A stretch of DNA of 64,000 nt, from positions 3,596,001 to 3,660,000 of the forward strand of contig OZ220486.1 in NCBI GenBank assembly GCA_965116115.1, read 5' to 3'. Of this stretch, positions 36,419 to 45,525 are shown piece by piece. The notes beneath the pieces are model-generated. The model was not told where the DNA came from. It did not search any database and was given only the letters and a program-made list of their open reading frames with translations. The DNA comes from JAPOXR01 sp965116115. GTDB taxonomy: Bacteria > Pseudomonadota > Alphaproteobacteria > Rhodobacterales > Rhodobacteraceae. The position numbers and the translations under genes were made by a program. The first letter of the stretch is position 1, and each line of letters begins with the position of its first letter.

Positions 36419-38441
36419 GAAGATATCAGGCGAAACCCTGCATTGCGCCGGGCGGGGAGGTCACGGTGCACTGCCGCTTCCATCCCTTGGCCGGGCAACG
36501 CGTGACGCGCGGCTGCTCAGCGCGCTCGGCGATCGTGTACATCCGCCAGCCGAGCGAGATGCAGGTCCGCAACAACGTCGAGCGGCGCAAGTTGCAATAC
36601 ACCCTTGAGGGCCATGCCCGGGAGCTCGGCTTCGCGAAGGTCGAGGTAATCGACGACGATCTCGGCGTCTCGGGCGGCGGCATCCGTCGTCCGGGCTTCG
36701 AGCGCCTTCCGCAGACCGTCTGCAGCGGCTCCGTCGGCCTGGTCCTGGCCATCGAGGCCTCGCGTCTCGCGCGGAACGGCCGGGACCGGCACGCGCTGCT
36801 GGCGATTTGCGCTGTCGTCGGCTGCCTGGTCGGCGACCGCGACCGGATCCACGATCCGGCGACGGTCGACGACCGAGCCTTTCCAGTGCTGAAAGGCCGG
36901 TTCGCGGACATGGAGCTTGCGATGTTCCGCCAGCGGTCCCTGGAAAGCCGCCAGGCGCTGGCCGAGCGCGGAGAGCTCTTCCCGCACCTGCCGGCCGGCT
37001 TCGAGAAGGTCGACCGTCACAGTATCGAGAAGACGCCGGATCAGCGCCAGCGAGACGCGATCGGCATGGTGTTCAGGAAGTTCCGCGAACTGCGGAGCAT
37101 CCGTCAGGTCCAGCGCTGGCTCCGCAAGCGCGGCGTCAGGATTCCGGTTCGCGACCTCAAGGGCGGCGGGATCGCGCAGCGGATCCCGCACGACTCGACG
37201 CTGTCCTCGATGCTCCGCAACCCGATTTACGCCGGTGCCTGCGTATACAGGCGCCGGCGGCGGGAGGTGACGGTTGACGCCGGCGGGACTGAGAAGGTAC
37301 GCGGGGGGATCATGAAGCCTGAGGCCGAATGGTCGGTTCTGCTGCGCAACCGCTGCGATGGCTGCATCGGCTGGGACGAGTACGAGAGGAACCGGAGGGT
37401 GATCGAGGCTGACACCGTCGGGAACCAGGGGGCGCCGCGGGCCGGCAGCGCGCTGCTGGCCGGTCTTCTGCGCTGCGGCCGCTGCGGAGGGCGGCTGCAG
37501 GTGATGAACAACGGCAAGTCGCACAGGTATCAATGCCCGGGAGACGCGCGTACAGGAGGCAGCATCTGCATCGGCTTCGGCGGCGTGCGGGCTGACAGGG
37601 CCGCAGGCGCGGCTGTTCTCGCCGCGGCGCAACCCCTCGGCGCAGCCGCCGCGCTGGAGGCGTTCGAGCGGCGCGGCGACGATGCATCGGCCCGGATCAG
37701 GCTTGCCGCCTCGGCGCTGGAGGAGGCCCGGTATAAGGCCGGTCGCGCGCAGGCGCAGTTCGATGCGGTCGATCCCGGCAACCGTGACATCCTGTGCAAC
37801 TTGGCAGCGCGGCAGGAGACCTGCCTGGCCGAGGTCTCGGAGCGCGAGGAGCGGGTTCGGGCGCTCGAGGCGACCCGCGAGGCGCGGGAAGCGGGGTCAG
37901 CAGCCCGCGACGCCTTGCTGGCCCCGGGGGGCGACTTGGAGCGCGCATGGTCCCATGAGGACGCGACGCCGCAGCTGCGCAAAACCGTCCTGCGCGCGGC
38001 CTTGGTTGAGATCACCGCCGGCATGCGGGAGGACACGGTGCATCTGCTGCTGCACCGGCGCGGCGGCGACCATACCGGGATCGAGGTGAAACGCTTCCGC
38101 ACCGGCGAGCATCGCTATGCGTCCGACAAGGATGTCGAAGACCTGATCGCCGGGGCGCCCTGGGCTGTCGCAGCGGCGGATCTCGAGACCCCTCGGGTCG
38201 TCGCGGCGCTGTCCGGCTGCCGGAGCGTCGCCGACGCGGACCCGAACCGGGTTCGAATTTTGACCGCCCTGCGAGGCTGCATGATCGCCCGTCCGGCGGC
38301 TTGCCGGCAGGCAACGGGACGGGCGATCCTCCGCGGAACGGGGCGGAAACGCGCGGCAAACCGCCGCTGACACAGGAGACTGAATGGAAAATCGTTATAA
38401 ATCAATCCTGAAGCGAGGCAGGGTGTTGTGATGGCATCTAC
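36419..38441. mobile_element. Serine-recombinase element inside a transposase gene
   Basis: About 2.02 kb carrying a single large serine recombinase gene separates the two parts of one DUF4338-IS4 coding sequence (FLILP ends at 38446; VEVSNLASH starts at about 36410). CGGG occurs at both junctions (36416-36419 and 38441-38444), consistent with a short core or target. It looks like a minimal recombinase-only insertion. The exact ends are uncertain by a few bases. Confidence 0.6.
36466..38370 (+). CDS. Large serine recombinase
   Basis: The protein is 634 aa. The N-terminal resolvase domain shows AIVYIRQPSEMQVRNN with the likely catalytic Ser at residue 30, DDDLGVSGGG and LAIEASRLARNGRDRHALL. 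A recombinase domain follows (EKTPDQRQRDAIGMVFRKF, LRNPIYAGACVYRRR), then a zinc-ribbon region (LRCGRCGGRLQ ... YQCPG) and a coiled coil (about 410-480). It would catalyse site-specific integration or excision through a Ser-DNA intermediate. The frame opens at 36466, and codons before about residue 15 may not be original. Confidence 0.82.
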   Translation: MHCRFHPLAGQRVTRGCSARSAIVYIRQPSEMQVRNNVERRKLQYTLEGHARELGFAKVEVIDDDLGVSGGGIRRPGFERLPQTVCSGSVGLVLAIEASRLARNGRDRHALLAICAVVGCLVGDRDRIHDPATVDDRAFPVLKGRFADMELAMFRQRSLESRQALAERGELFPHLPAGFEKVDRHSIEKTPDQRQRDAIGMVFRKFRELRSIRQVQRWLRKRGVRIPVRDLKGGGIAQRIPHDSTLSSMLRNPIYAGACVYRRRRREVTVDAGGTEKVRGGIMKPEAEWSVLLRNRCDGCIGWDEYERNRRVIEADTVGNQGAPRAGSALLAGLLRCGRCGGRLQVMNNGKSHRYQCPGDARTGGSICIGFGGVRADRAAGAAVLAAAQPLGAAAALEAFERRGDDASARIRLAASALEEARYKAGRAQAQFDAVDPGNRDILCNLAARQETCLAEVSEREERVRALEATREAREAGSAARDALLAPGGDLERAWSHEDATPQLRKTVLRAALVEITAGMREDTVHLLLHRRGGDHTGIEVKRFRTGEHRYASDKDVEDLIAGAPWAVAAADLETPRVVAALSGCRSVADADPNRVRILTALRGCMIARPAACRQATGRAILRGTGRKRAANRR

Positions 38442-38445
38442 GGGA

Positions 38446-39010
38446 GAATCAGAAAGCGGTAATTATTGACGAGAAGACCGAGATCAGCGGCCTTCGCGGC
38501 ATTCGACTGCCCGAGCTGTTCATCGCGGGGCTTGACGTGCCAGCCGGCGGCCCGAAAGCCGATGCCGCCGAGGCAGCCATGACGTTCAGAGACGATCCAG
38601 TAGTTCACCGCCGCCCCCGGCGCTTGCGGGCAGCCCCGCGGATGACAGCTTTCCATCATCGCCCGCCATCGCCCGATATCCGCCCTGTCCGCGATCCGCA
38701 AAGCGACCGGCCCGAGATCCCGGAACGGTCGGGAAACCGCGGCGAAGGCGACAGGGCTGCCCGACGGCCGCTTGCCCTCCGATGCCGCGCTGCGCTTCAG
38801 GGCGGCGGGCAGCTCCAGGCCCAGTTCCCGGGCAAGCTTCGGCAACGCCTTGCCCGCCGACGCCGTGCACAACCGGCCGCAAGCGTTGCGCCAGTCCTCG
38901 CGCTCGCACAGGCCGCGGGCCAGCGCATAGCGGCTCAGGCCGCCGGCCGTCACGGCATCCTTGAGCCACGCCGCGCCGTCTTCCGAAATCATTCGTATAC
39001 CGACATTCAT
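38446..39010 (-). pseudogene. DUF4338-IS4 transposase, 5' part
   Basis: The fragment encodes MNVGIRMISEDGAAWL, an LxxL-rich region, RWRAMMESCHPRGCPQAPGA, VNYWIVSERHGCLGGIGFRA, then LLVNNYRFLILP, where it stops at the recombinase element. DUF4338 is also present in DruA of the Druantia phage-defence system, but here it is fused to an IS4-type transposase. Confidence 0.72.
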
Positions 39011-39435
39011 AACGAATCACATACAGCATCGAATCATGATCAATTAACAGTGAATCTTTGAAGAGAGTATCGCACCAACTTGACCCGCATACAACATATA
39101 GACACGCCTTGATCACGGCCTACAAATGAAGCGATGTATTTCGGAGTTCAAACGGGGGAACAAAAACAAACATATTATCTACATTTACCGAGACGGGCGC
39201 AGGAAACTTACAGCTGTCGGGTATCGAATAGGTGCCGATTGATTTCAAGGCTTTACACCCGAATCCGCGTCGATTTCGCATTCATCGTGTCTCCGGTTGC
39301 CGGCCGCCGTCAGGCACCGGGCCCTGACCCTTCACGATCGAATGCGATCAATCGCCTACGGCGCCGATCGGCGTCGAAGCCGCGCGCCGGGCGACAGCCA
39401 GCTTCCCGGGTCTCCAAAGATGCCCGACGGGCAGG
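39011..39435. other. Gene-free stretch
   Basis: I see no supportable gene. The first 150 bp are AT-rich and probably include the outer end and promoter of the DUF4338-IS4 element; the rest is GC-rich without a credible frame. Confidence 0.4.
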
Positions 39436-40326
39436 CTACCGATCGGCCGGGGCATGGGGGAGGCTGTCCCGGATGTCCGGGATGCCGGTCAGGAAGATCG
39501 CCTCATGCCGATGACCCGTATACGCGCAGAAGATGTACTCGTTCCAGTGGTTGGGGTCCGGGCCGTGCTTCATCAGATGACCGTGCGAATCGTCCGTCCG
39601 GGGCGGCTTCTTCGCCGCCATCCGCGCAAGCTCGCGCTCCAGATAGTCGATGAAGGCGCGTTCGGGCCAGTCCCGGATGACATAGGGCGTGTTGATCGCG
39701 ATATGCCGCAGGCACGACAGGCGGGGCGGCGGAAGCACCCGCACGAACCAGATCTCCCCTTCGCGGCCGGCATAGCCGGCCGGCACCGTGCAGGAGACGG
39801 TCTCACGCGTGCCGACCTCGCGCAGCAGGACTCCGTCGCCCTCGTTGCCGCAATGGACGTAGAAGCCCATCCTCGACCGCTGCATCCGCTCGACGGCGTC
39901 GATCAGCCAAGACGGGAAATCGAACTCGGGAGCGATCCGCAGGATGCAGCTCCCCATGGTCTCCCGGCTGCTTCCGAACCGCACGTCGAACAGCGCCCAC
40001 ATCGTGAAATAGCTGACCGTCAGGGGGCTCATCGGCGGCCCGGACGGCATGTATTCGTCCTCGGCGCCGCCGACGGTCCTGACGAAGCCCTTCGCCCCTC
40101 TCATCCCGGAAATGGACTCCGACATGAGCGAGGCGACGTTCTGCGCCACCACGTAGATACCGTGGCAAGGGTCAAGATCCGCGAACTTGGCGGAGACCGG
40201 ACCCTCGCCGCCGAAACCGGCTTCGAGGGCCATCTTCCTGCCCTCCCGCCAGCCCGCTGGATCGACGGCCTTCGACCCGCGGAAGGAGAGAAGCTTTCTT
40301 GCGATCCTGTCGGCAACGGAACCCAT
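39436..40326 (-). CDS. Orphan hypothetical protein (296 aa)
   Basis: The function is not recognised. It starts MGSVADRIARKLLSFRGSKA and has a compact, evenly coded sequence with HGIYVVAQNVASLMSESISG, PLTVSYFTMWALFDVRFGSS, MGFYVHCGNEGDGVLLREVG and WFVRVLPPPRLSCLRHIAIN. No signal peptide or membrane helix is seen. It is the only intact non-mobile gene between 33.6 and 41.2 kb, so it may be cargo. Codon use and GC look like the host core genes. It is not a known defence or toxin family by inspection. Confidence 0.65.
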   Translation of the reverse strand: MGSVADRIARKLLSFRGSKAVDPAGWREGRKMALEAGFGGEGPVSAKFADLDPCHGIYVVAQNVASLMSESISGMRGAKGFVRTVGGAEDEYMPSGPPMSPLTVSYFTMWALFDVRFGSSRETMGSCILRIAPEFDFPSWLIDAVERMQRSRMGFYVHCGNEGDGVLLREVGTRETVSCTVPAGYAGREGEIWFVRVLPPPRLSCLRHIAINTPYVIRDWPERAFIDYLERELARMAAKKPPRTDDSHGHLMKHGPDPNHWNEYIFCAYTGHRHEAIFLTGIPDIRDSLPHAPADR

Positions 40327-40481
40327 GATGTGCTTTCGGCAATTCTCGGTGGCGCAGGCGCCGGCCAGGGCTACCGCTTTTGAAATTCCCCGTTTTCCGG
40401 CAACAGTCCGGCGGAGCTGATGAGATTCAGGGCGCAGTGGTGATACTGCCCGGCTTTCTTGAGTTTGGTAAGCATTGACTC

Positions 40482-40581
40482 AGAGTTTGTTCCTAAAATC
40501 GATTTCACATACCAAATGTAGAATACACATCGTGATTTAAGCGGACTTACATACTGCATACAGCATTATAGATCCAACTCT
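40482..40581. repeat. 100-bp AT-rich repeat, copy C
   Basis: The ends are AGAGTTTGTTCC and GGATCCAACTCT-like (AGATCCAACTCT), imperfectly inverted. The interior is almost identical to copy A (TACCAAATGTAGAATACACA). It sits beside a small minus-strand frame that it may have truncated. Confidence 0.85.
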
Positions 40582-41267
40582 AAGAGTCCAATTTCCAGAC
40601 GATTCCAACCCACGCGTGATTGGCTCCGGCCGGCACCCGGTTCGATTTGTCGCTTCGGCTGCTGTCAATCCGCACTTCGCTTTTTTCTTAAAAAACTCTT
40701 GCACAAACGAGTCGTAAAGGCAACCGTGCAGACGCTCGTGGAGATAGGCAAGTCCTGCGAACAGCGTCCTTCCTCTATTGAACGCATTGAACGCATCATC
40801 AAACAGTCTGTTTTCCAGAGAGGCGTTCATCAACTCTGCCCCCTGAAGGGGTCATATGGAGCATCGCTCCATCCCGTCCGACAAAACGCACTGCTTTCCG
40901 GCCCGCCTTGGATTTCGCGGCGCCGAGGTCTTTTCTGTCAATAGCCGGTGACCGGTCAAACGGCCGGCAGGCGTTTTATGAACCGGGATCATATGCCGCA
41001 GGCGGCATTCGGAATAACTGTCGATGGGGCGAATCAGGAACAGAGTTACGCTCAAAAAAGCAAGTCTGCGAAGTTCAATCATATTTGAGATCGCCATGAG
41101 GCACTTCAGATTCTCCGCATCATGGATTTGAAAGACCCGGATCAGCCGCCGCGCCGAGGCCTGTCGTTACCGTGCGGGCATCTGGCGGATTTCTCTTAGA
41201 TCGAATAGTTTCCCTGTGAACCGGCAAGGGCCGGGGCGCACGAAATCCAAGACCATGACGGGACCGC
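40582..41267. other. Stretch with one doubtful small ORF
   Basis: A minus-strand frame from 40833 (MMNASLENRLFDDAFNAF ... LHERLHGCLYDSFVQEFFKK) runs into the 100-bp repeat after about 80 codons. It has protein-like composition but no recognised family. The rest, up to pyrB, shows no gene and must contain the pyrB promoter. Confidence 0.35.
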
Positions 41268-42224
41268 GTGATGGGGTTTTCCACGAAACACCTGCTTGGC
41301 GTACAGTCCATGTCTTTCGAGGGCATCCTCGAGATTCTTGATCTGGCCGAGTCCTATGCGGAATTGAACCGCACTCAGATCAAGCGGGCCTCGGCTCTGG
41401 AAGGCATGACCCAGATCAATGTGTTTTTCGAAAACTCAACCCGCACGCAGGCCAGTTTCGAGCTGGCAGGCAAACGGCTGGGCGCCGACGTCATGAACCT
41501 GCATGTTGAATCAAGTTCCGTCGGCAAGGGCGAAACCCTGGTCGACACCGCCATGACGCTGAATGCCATGCAGCCGGACCTGCTCGTTGTAAGACACCCG
41601 CAGTCGGGCGCGGCCGATCTGCTGGCGCAGAAAGTTGAGTGCTCAGTCGTCAATGCCGGCGACGGACTACATGAGCACCCCACCCAAGCGCTGCTTGATG
41701 CGCTGACCATCCGCCGCGCGAAGGGCCGGCTGGACGGCCTGACGGTTGCCGTCTGCGGGGACATTCTGCACTCGCGCGTTGCCCGCTCGAATCTGCTGCT
41801 TCTGTCGAAACTGGGAAACCGTGTCCGCATGATCGGGCCGCTGACGCTGATCCCCCGGACGTTCTCCGAATTCGGCGCCGAGCTTTTCGAAGATATGAAA
41901 ACCGGGCTCCGCGACGTCGATGTCGTCATGATGCTTCGCCTTCAGGAAGAACGGATGAACGGTTCATTCATCCCGTCGATACGGGAGTATTTTCACCTTT
42001 ACGGCTTGGACGCGGAAAAACTGGACGCTGCCAAACCGGACGCGATCATCATGCATCCAGGCCCGATGAACCGCGGCGTCGAGATTGACGGCACGCTGGC
42101 GGACGACATCAGCCGTAGCGTGATTCAAGAGCAGGTGGAAATGGGCGTCGCGGTGCGCATGGCGGCGCTGCATCTGCTGGCGGAGAAACGGCATGATTCA
42201 CTGGCCGGGCCTGACCGCCGCTGA
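41268..42224 (+). CDS. pyrB: Aspartate carbamoyltransferase catalytic subunit
   Basis: This 318-aa ATCase joins carbamoyl phosphate and aspartate in the second step of pyrimidine synthesis. The carbamoyl-phosphate loop FFENSTRTQASFE, the second loop (VGKGETLVDTA), HPTQALLDALT and IIMHPGPMNRGVE are all present. GTG 41268 is immediately followed by ATG 41271; either may be the start. The stop overlaps pyrC by 32 bp. There is no pyrI gene nearby. This fits the PyrB-PyrC' dodecamer type, in which the dihydroorotase-like partner is structural. Confidence 0.95.
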   Translation: MMGFSTKHLLGVQSMSFEGILEILDLAESYAELNRTQIKRASALEGMTQINVFFENSTRTQASFELAGKRLGADVMNLHVESSSVGKGETLVDTAMTLNAMQPDLLVVRHPQSGAADLLAQKVECSVVNAGDGLHEHPTQALLDALTIRRAKGRLDGLTVAVCGDILHSRVARSNLLLLSKLGNRVRMIGPLTLIPRTFSEFGAELFEDMKTGLRDVDVVMMLRLQEERMNGSFIPSIREYFHLYGLDAEKLDAAKPDAIIMHPGPMNRGVEIDGTLADDISRSVIQEQVEMGVAVRMAALHLLAEKRHDSLAGPDRR

Positions 42225-43521
42225 TCGTCCCGTGGCTTCTTTCGATCTGGTTCTTCACAATGCGCGGCTGGTGTGCCCCGAATCGGATACGGTTTCACAC
42301 GGCGCGCTGGCTGTCTCTGACGGACGGATCGCAGCGGTCGGACGCGGAATCGCCCCTGAAGCGGGAAAAGCGGACATTGACTGTCGCCGCTTCTTCCTTG
42401 CGCCCGGAATCGTCGATATCGGCGTGAAAATCGGGGAGCCGGGAGAACGCCACAAAGAGAGTTTCGGCAGCGCGGGCCGTGCCGCCGCGGCGGGAGGCGT
42501 CACCACGATCGTGACCCGGCCGGACACGTCTCCGCCGATTGACGATCCTGAAACCCTGCAGTTCTTTCTCCAGCGGGCCCGCGCCGCCGCGGCGGTGCGG
42601 ATAAAACCGATGGCCTCGCTGACAAAAGAGAGGGCCGGCGCCGAAATGACCGAAATCCGGCTGCTTCAGGATTCCGGAGCAGCAGCGTTCTCCGACTGCG
42701 ATTCGCCGGTGCGCGACGCCAAAATCATGTTCCGCTGCCTGATGTACTGCCGCCAGCACCGGGCACTGGTGATCGGCCATCCGCAGGAGCCGGAACTATC
42801 GCGAAACGCGTCGGCCACGTCCGGACCGTTCGCTTCCCTGCTGGGCATTCCGACCGTGCCGCCGCTGGCCGAACGCATGGGCCTTGAACGCGACCTCGCT
42901 CTTGTGGAAATGACCGGCGCATCCTATCATGCCGATCAAATCACAACGGCTGCCGCTCTGCCCGTGCTGGAGCGGGCCCTGAAAGACGGACTGCCGGTGA
43001 CCGCCGGCACCTCAATTCACCATCTGACACTGAACGAGTACGACATCGCCGGGTACCGGACCTTCTACAAAGTCAAACCGCCGCTGCGCTCGGAGGCGGA
43101 CCGCCAGTCAATTGTCGGCGCGGTCGCAGACGGCCTGATTACGGTCATTTCCTCCATGCACACTCCGCAGGACGAAGAGTCGAAGAGACTGCCCTTTGAG
43201 TCAGCCGCGAGCGGAGCGGTCGCGCTTGAAACCCTGCTACCGGCAGCCCTGAGACTTCATCACACCGACGGCCTCGGCATTCCGACGCTCTTCCGGGCGC
43301 TGTCGCTCAATCCGTCAAAACTGCTCGGACTGGACACAGGGCGGCTTTCGGCGGGCGCGCCGGCAGATCTTTTGCTTTTTGATCCGGAAACACCGTTCAC
43401 CCTTGACCGCCGGAACCTGCGTTCCAAATCACGCAACACGCCTTTTGACGGCCAGGTTCTGCAGGGCCGCGCGCTTCGGACATTTCTCGCCGGACGGGAA
43501 ATCTACCGGGCAGCGCCATGA
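42193..43521 (+). CDS. Dihydroorotase-like protein lacking metal ligands (PyrC')
   Basis: The 442-aa protein has the amidohydrolase fold: APGIVDIGVKIGEPG, AGGVTTIVTRPDT, HHLTLNEYDIAGYRTFYKV, SRNTPFDGQVLQG. The HxH metal motif expected before the REPG/GEPG turn is replaced by DIGVKI, and the usual IATDHAPH region reads VISSMHTPQ. It is probably catalytically inactive and stabilises ATCase, as known for PyrC'-type proteins of several proteobacteria. ATG 42193 has GGAGAAAC upstream. The stop overlaps plsY by 4 bp. A true dihydroorotase should exist elsewhere in the genome. Confidence 0.88.
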   Translation: MIHWPGLTAADRPVASFDLVLHNARLVCPESDTVSHGALAVSDGRIAAVGRGIAPEAGKADIDCRRFFLAPGIVDIGVKIGEPGERHKESFGSAGRAAAAGGVTTIVTRPDTSPPIDDPETLQFFLQRARAAAAVRIKPMASLTKERAGAEMTEIRLLQDSGAAAFSDCDSPVRDAKIMFRCLMYCRQHRALVIGHPQEPELSRNASATSGPFASLLGIPTVPPLAERMGLERDLALVEMTGASYHADQITTAAALPVLERALKDGLPVTAGTSIHHLTLNEYDIAGYRTFYKVKPPLRSEADRQSIVGAVADGLITVISSMHTPQDEESKRLPFESAASGAVALETLLPAALRLHHTDGLGIPTLFRALSLNPSKLLGLDTGRLSAGAPADLLLFDPETPFTLDRRNLRSKSRNTPFDGQVLQGRALRTFLAGREIYRAAP

Positions 43522-44156
43522 TTCCGTCCGACTGGAGCGGAACCCATTGGGAACTGGCGGCTGTCGCGGCGGCCGCCTATCTTCTGGGATCCGTCCCTTT
43601 CGGGGTCGTGCTGACCCGGGCCATGGGGCTCGGCGATCTCCGCGCGATCGGATCCGGCAATATCGGAGCCACCAACGTCATGCGGACCGGCAGCAAACCG
43701 GCCGCGGCGCTGACGCTTCTTCTGGACAGCGGAAAGGGGGCCTTGGCCGCGCTTGCCGCCGGCGCGCTCTTCGGATCCGCCGGCGCGCAGATCGCCGCCC
43801 TCGCGGCCTTCACCGGACATCTGCACCCCGTGTGGCTCCGGTTCCGCGGCGGCAAGGGCGTCGCGGCCTTTCTCGGAATTCTGACCGCTCTCGCCTTTCC
43901 GGCCGGCCTGCTGGTCTGCGCCACATGGCTGGCGGTGTTCGCGGCGCTGCGCATTTCATCGGCGGGATCAATCGCCGCGGCTGTTTCGGCGCCGGTCTGG
44001 CTTTGGCTGCTGTCCGGCCCGGAAACCGCGGCCCTAACGATGGTCATGTCGGTTTGGATCCTGATCCGCCACCATCAGAATATCCGCCGCCTGCTGGCGG
44101 GTGCCGAACCCCGGATCAGTTTTTCAAGCAAAACCCGGAAGGATTCCGGTCAGTAG
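43518..44156 (+). CDS. plsY: Glycerol-3-phosphate acyltransferase PlsY
   Basis: The 212-aa integral membrane enzyme transfers acyl groups from acyl-phosphate to glycerol-3-phosphate. Signature motifs are AYLLGSVPFGVVLTR, GSGNIGATNVMRTG and FRGGKGVAAFLG, with about five membrane segments. The start overlaps the pyrC' stop by 4 bp (ATGA), and the stop overlaps the convergent gshA stop by 7 bp. Confidence 0.95.
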   Translation: MIPSDWSGTHWELAAVAAAAYLLGSVPFGVVLTRAMGLGDLRAIGSGNIGATNVMRTGSKPAAALTLLLDSGKGALAALAAGALFGSAGAQIAALAAFTGHLHPVWLRFRGGKGVAAFLGILTALAFPAGLLVCATWLAVFAALRISSAGSIAAAVSAPVWLWLLSGPETAALTMVMSVWILIRHHQNIRRLLAGAEPRISFSSKTRKDSGQ

Positions 44157-45520
44157 CTGCAGTTCGCGTAGATCTGCCGGAGATCGCCGTTCCACTCGTT
44201 CCGCACTCTCTGAAGCAGTTCTTCGGCGGGCGTGAGGCCCGATTCGACGGTCTCGCGGAGAGAATCGAGGAAATGCGTTTCGTCTTGCACCAGACCGCCC
44301 GCGGACGCATTCGCTCTGGCTTTCAAACCCTCGTTCGAAAGTTCCAGCGCCAGCGACGCGCAGTCGCCGAGTCTCACGCCGTTGAACTCGCCCGCCAAGC
44401 CGCTCTGGCAAGCGGTGATCCGCAGTCCCTCGCGCGTCCCGGCGTCCCAGCCGCGGACCATGTCCCAAGCCGCGTCGAGCGACGGCCGATGATAGAGGAT
44501 TCCCGTCCAGAACGCCGGCAGCGCGCACAGACTACGCCACGGGCCGGCATCCGCGCCGCGCATTTCAATGAACCGTTTGACCCGCGCCTCCGGGAAAATA
44601 GTCGTGAGATGGTCGGCCCAGTCTGAAATCAGCGGCTTTTCGCCCGGCAGGGCGGGCAGTTTTCCGTCCAGGAAGTCGCGGAATGACTGGCCGAGCGCGT
44701 TGATGTAGGCGCCGTCCCGGTGAATGAAATACATCGGCACGTCCAAAGCGTAGTTCACCCACGCCTCGAAACCGAACCCGTCTTCAAATACGAACGGCAG
44801 CATGCCGGTGCGGTCGCTGTCCAGATCGCGCCAGAACCGGCTGCGCACGCTGAGAATGCCGGTGTCCCGGCCTTCGAAATACGGTGAGTTCGCGAACAAT
44901 GCGGCAGCTACCGGCTGCAGCGCCAGCCCTGTCCGCAGTTTCTTGACCATATCCGGTTCCGAATCAAAATCGAGATTCACCTGCACGGTGCAGGTTCGGT
45001 ACATCATGCTCAGGCCGAACAGTCCGACACGCCGCATGTAGTCGGTCATAAGCCGGTACCGGCCTTTCGGCATCATCGGCATCTCGTCGTGATACCAAAA
45101 CGGAGCCGCTCCGATGCCGATGAACTGCGCGCCCATGCGCAAGGCGGCGGCGCGCACCTGGCTGAGATGCTCGTTGACCTCATCGCACGTCTCGTGCAGC
45201 GTTTTCAGCGGCGCCCCGGACAGTTCCAGCTGACCGCCCGGCTCCAAGGAGATATTCGCGCCGTCTTTCTCAAGCCCGACAAGCGTTCCGGACTCCGCGA
45301 GCTCGTTCCAGCCGAACGTGTCCCGGAGATACTCCAGCAGGGCCAGAATCGAGCAGTCCCCGCTATAGGGCAGAGGCGCCATTGTCTCCGCATGGAATCC
45401 GAATTTCTCGTGCTCAGTGCCGATGCGCCATTCCGGTTCCGGCTTGCATCCGGATTCGCAATAGGCGACGAGTTGGTCAAGGCTCTCGACGGGCTCTCCG
45501 CCGGACTGGGGAATAGACAT
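44150..45520 (-). CDS. gshA: Glutamate-cysteine ligase, plant/alphaproteobacterial type
   Basis: The 456-aa enzyme makes gamma-glutamylcysteine, the first step to glutathione. Conserved stretches are WRIGTEHEKFGFH, EPGGQLELSGAPL, GIGAAPFWYHDEMPMMPKGR (split as GIGAAPFW and MPMMPKGRY), CTVQVNLDFDSE and FIEMRGADAGPW. The length matches the plant-type class. It lies 5 bp downstream of rsmE on the same strand, so the two probably form an operon. Confidence 0.94.
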   Translation of the reverse strand: MSIPQSGGEPVESLDQLVAYCESGCKPEPEWRIGTEHEKFGFHAETMAPLPYSGDCSILALLEYLRDTFGWNELAESGTLVGLEKDGANISLEPGGQLELSGAPLKTLHETCDEVNEHLSQVRAAALRMGAQFIGIGAAPFWYHDEMPMMPKGRYRLMTDYMRRVGLFGLSMMYRTCTVQVNLDFDSEPDMVKKLRTGLALQPVAAALFANSPYFEGRDTGILSVRSRFWRDLDSDRTGMLPFVFEDGFGFEAWVNYALDVPMYFIHRDGAYINALGQSFRDFLDGKLPALPGEKPLISDWADHLTTIFPEARVKRFIEMRGADAGPWRSLCALPAFWTGILYHRPSLDAAWDMVRGWDAGTREGLRITACQSGLAGEFNGVRLGDCASLALELSNEGLKARANASAGGLVQDETHFLDSLRETVESGLTPAEELLQRVRNEWNGDLRQIYANCSY

Positions 45521-45525
45521 GTCGA

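Noticed and set aside
34740..39010. DUF4338 read as a Druantia (DruA) defence gene
   Set aside because: The domain is fused to an IS4/Tn5-like transposase, and no other Druantia genes (druB-E) are present.
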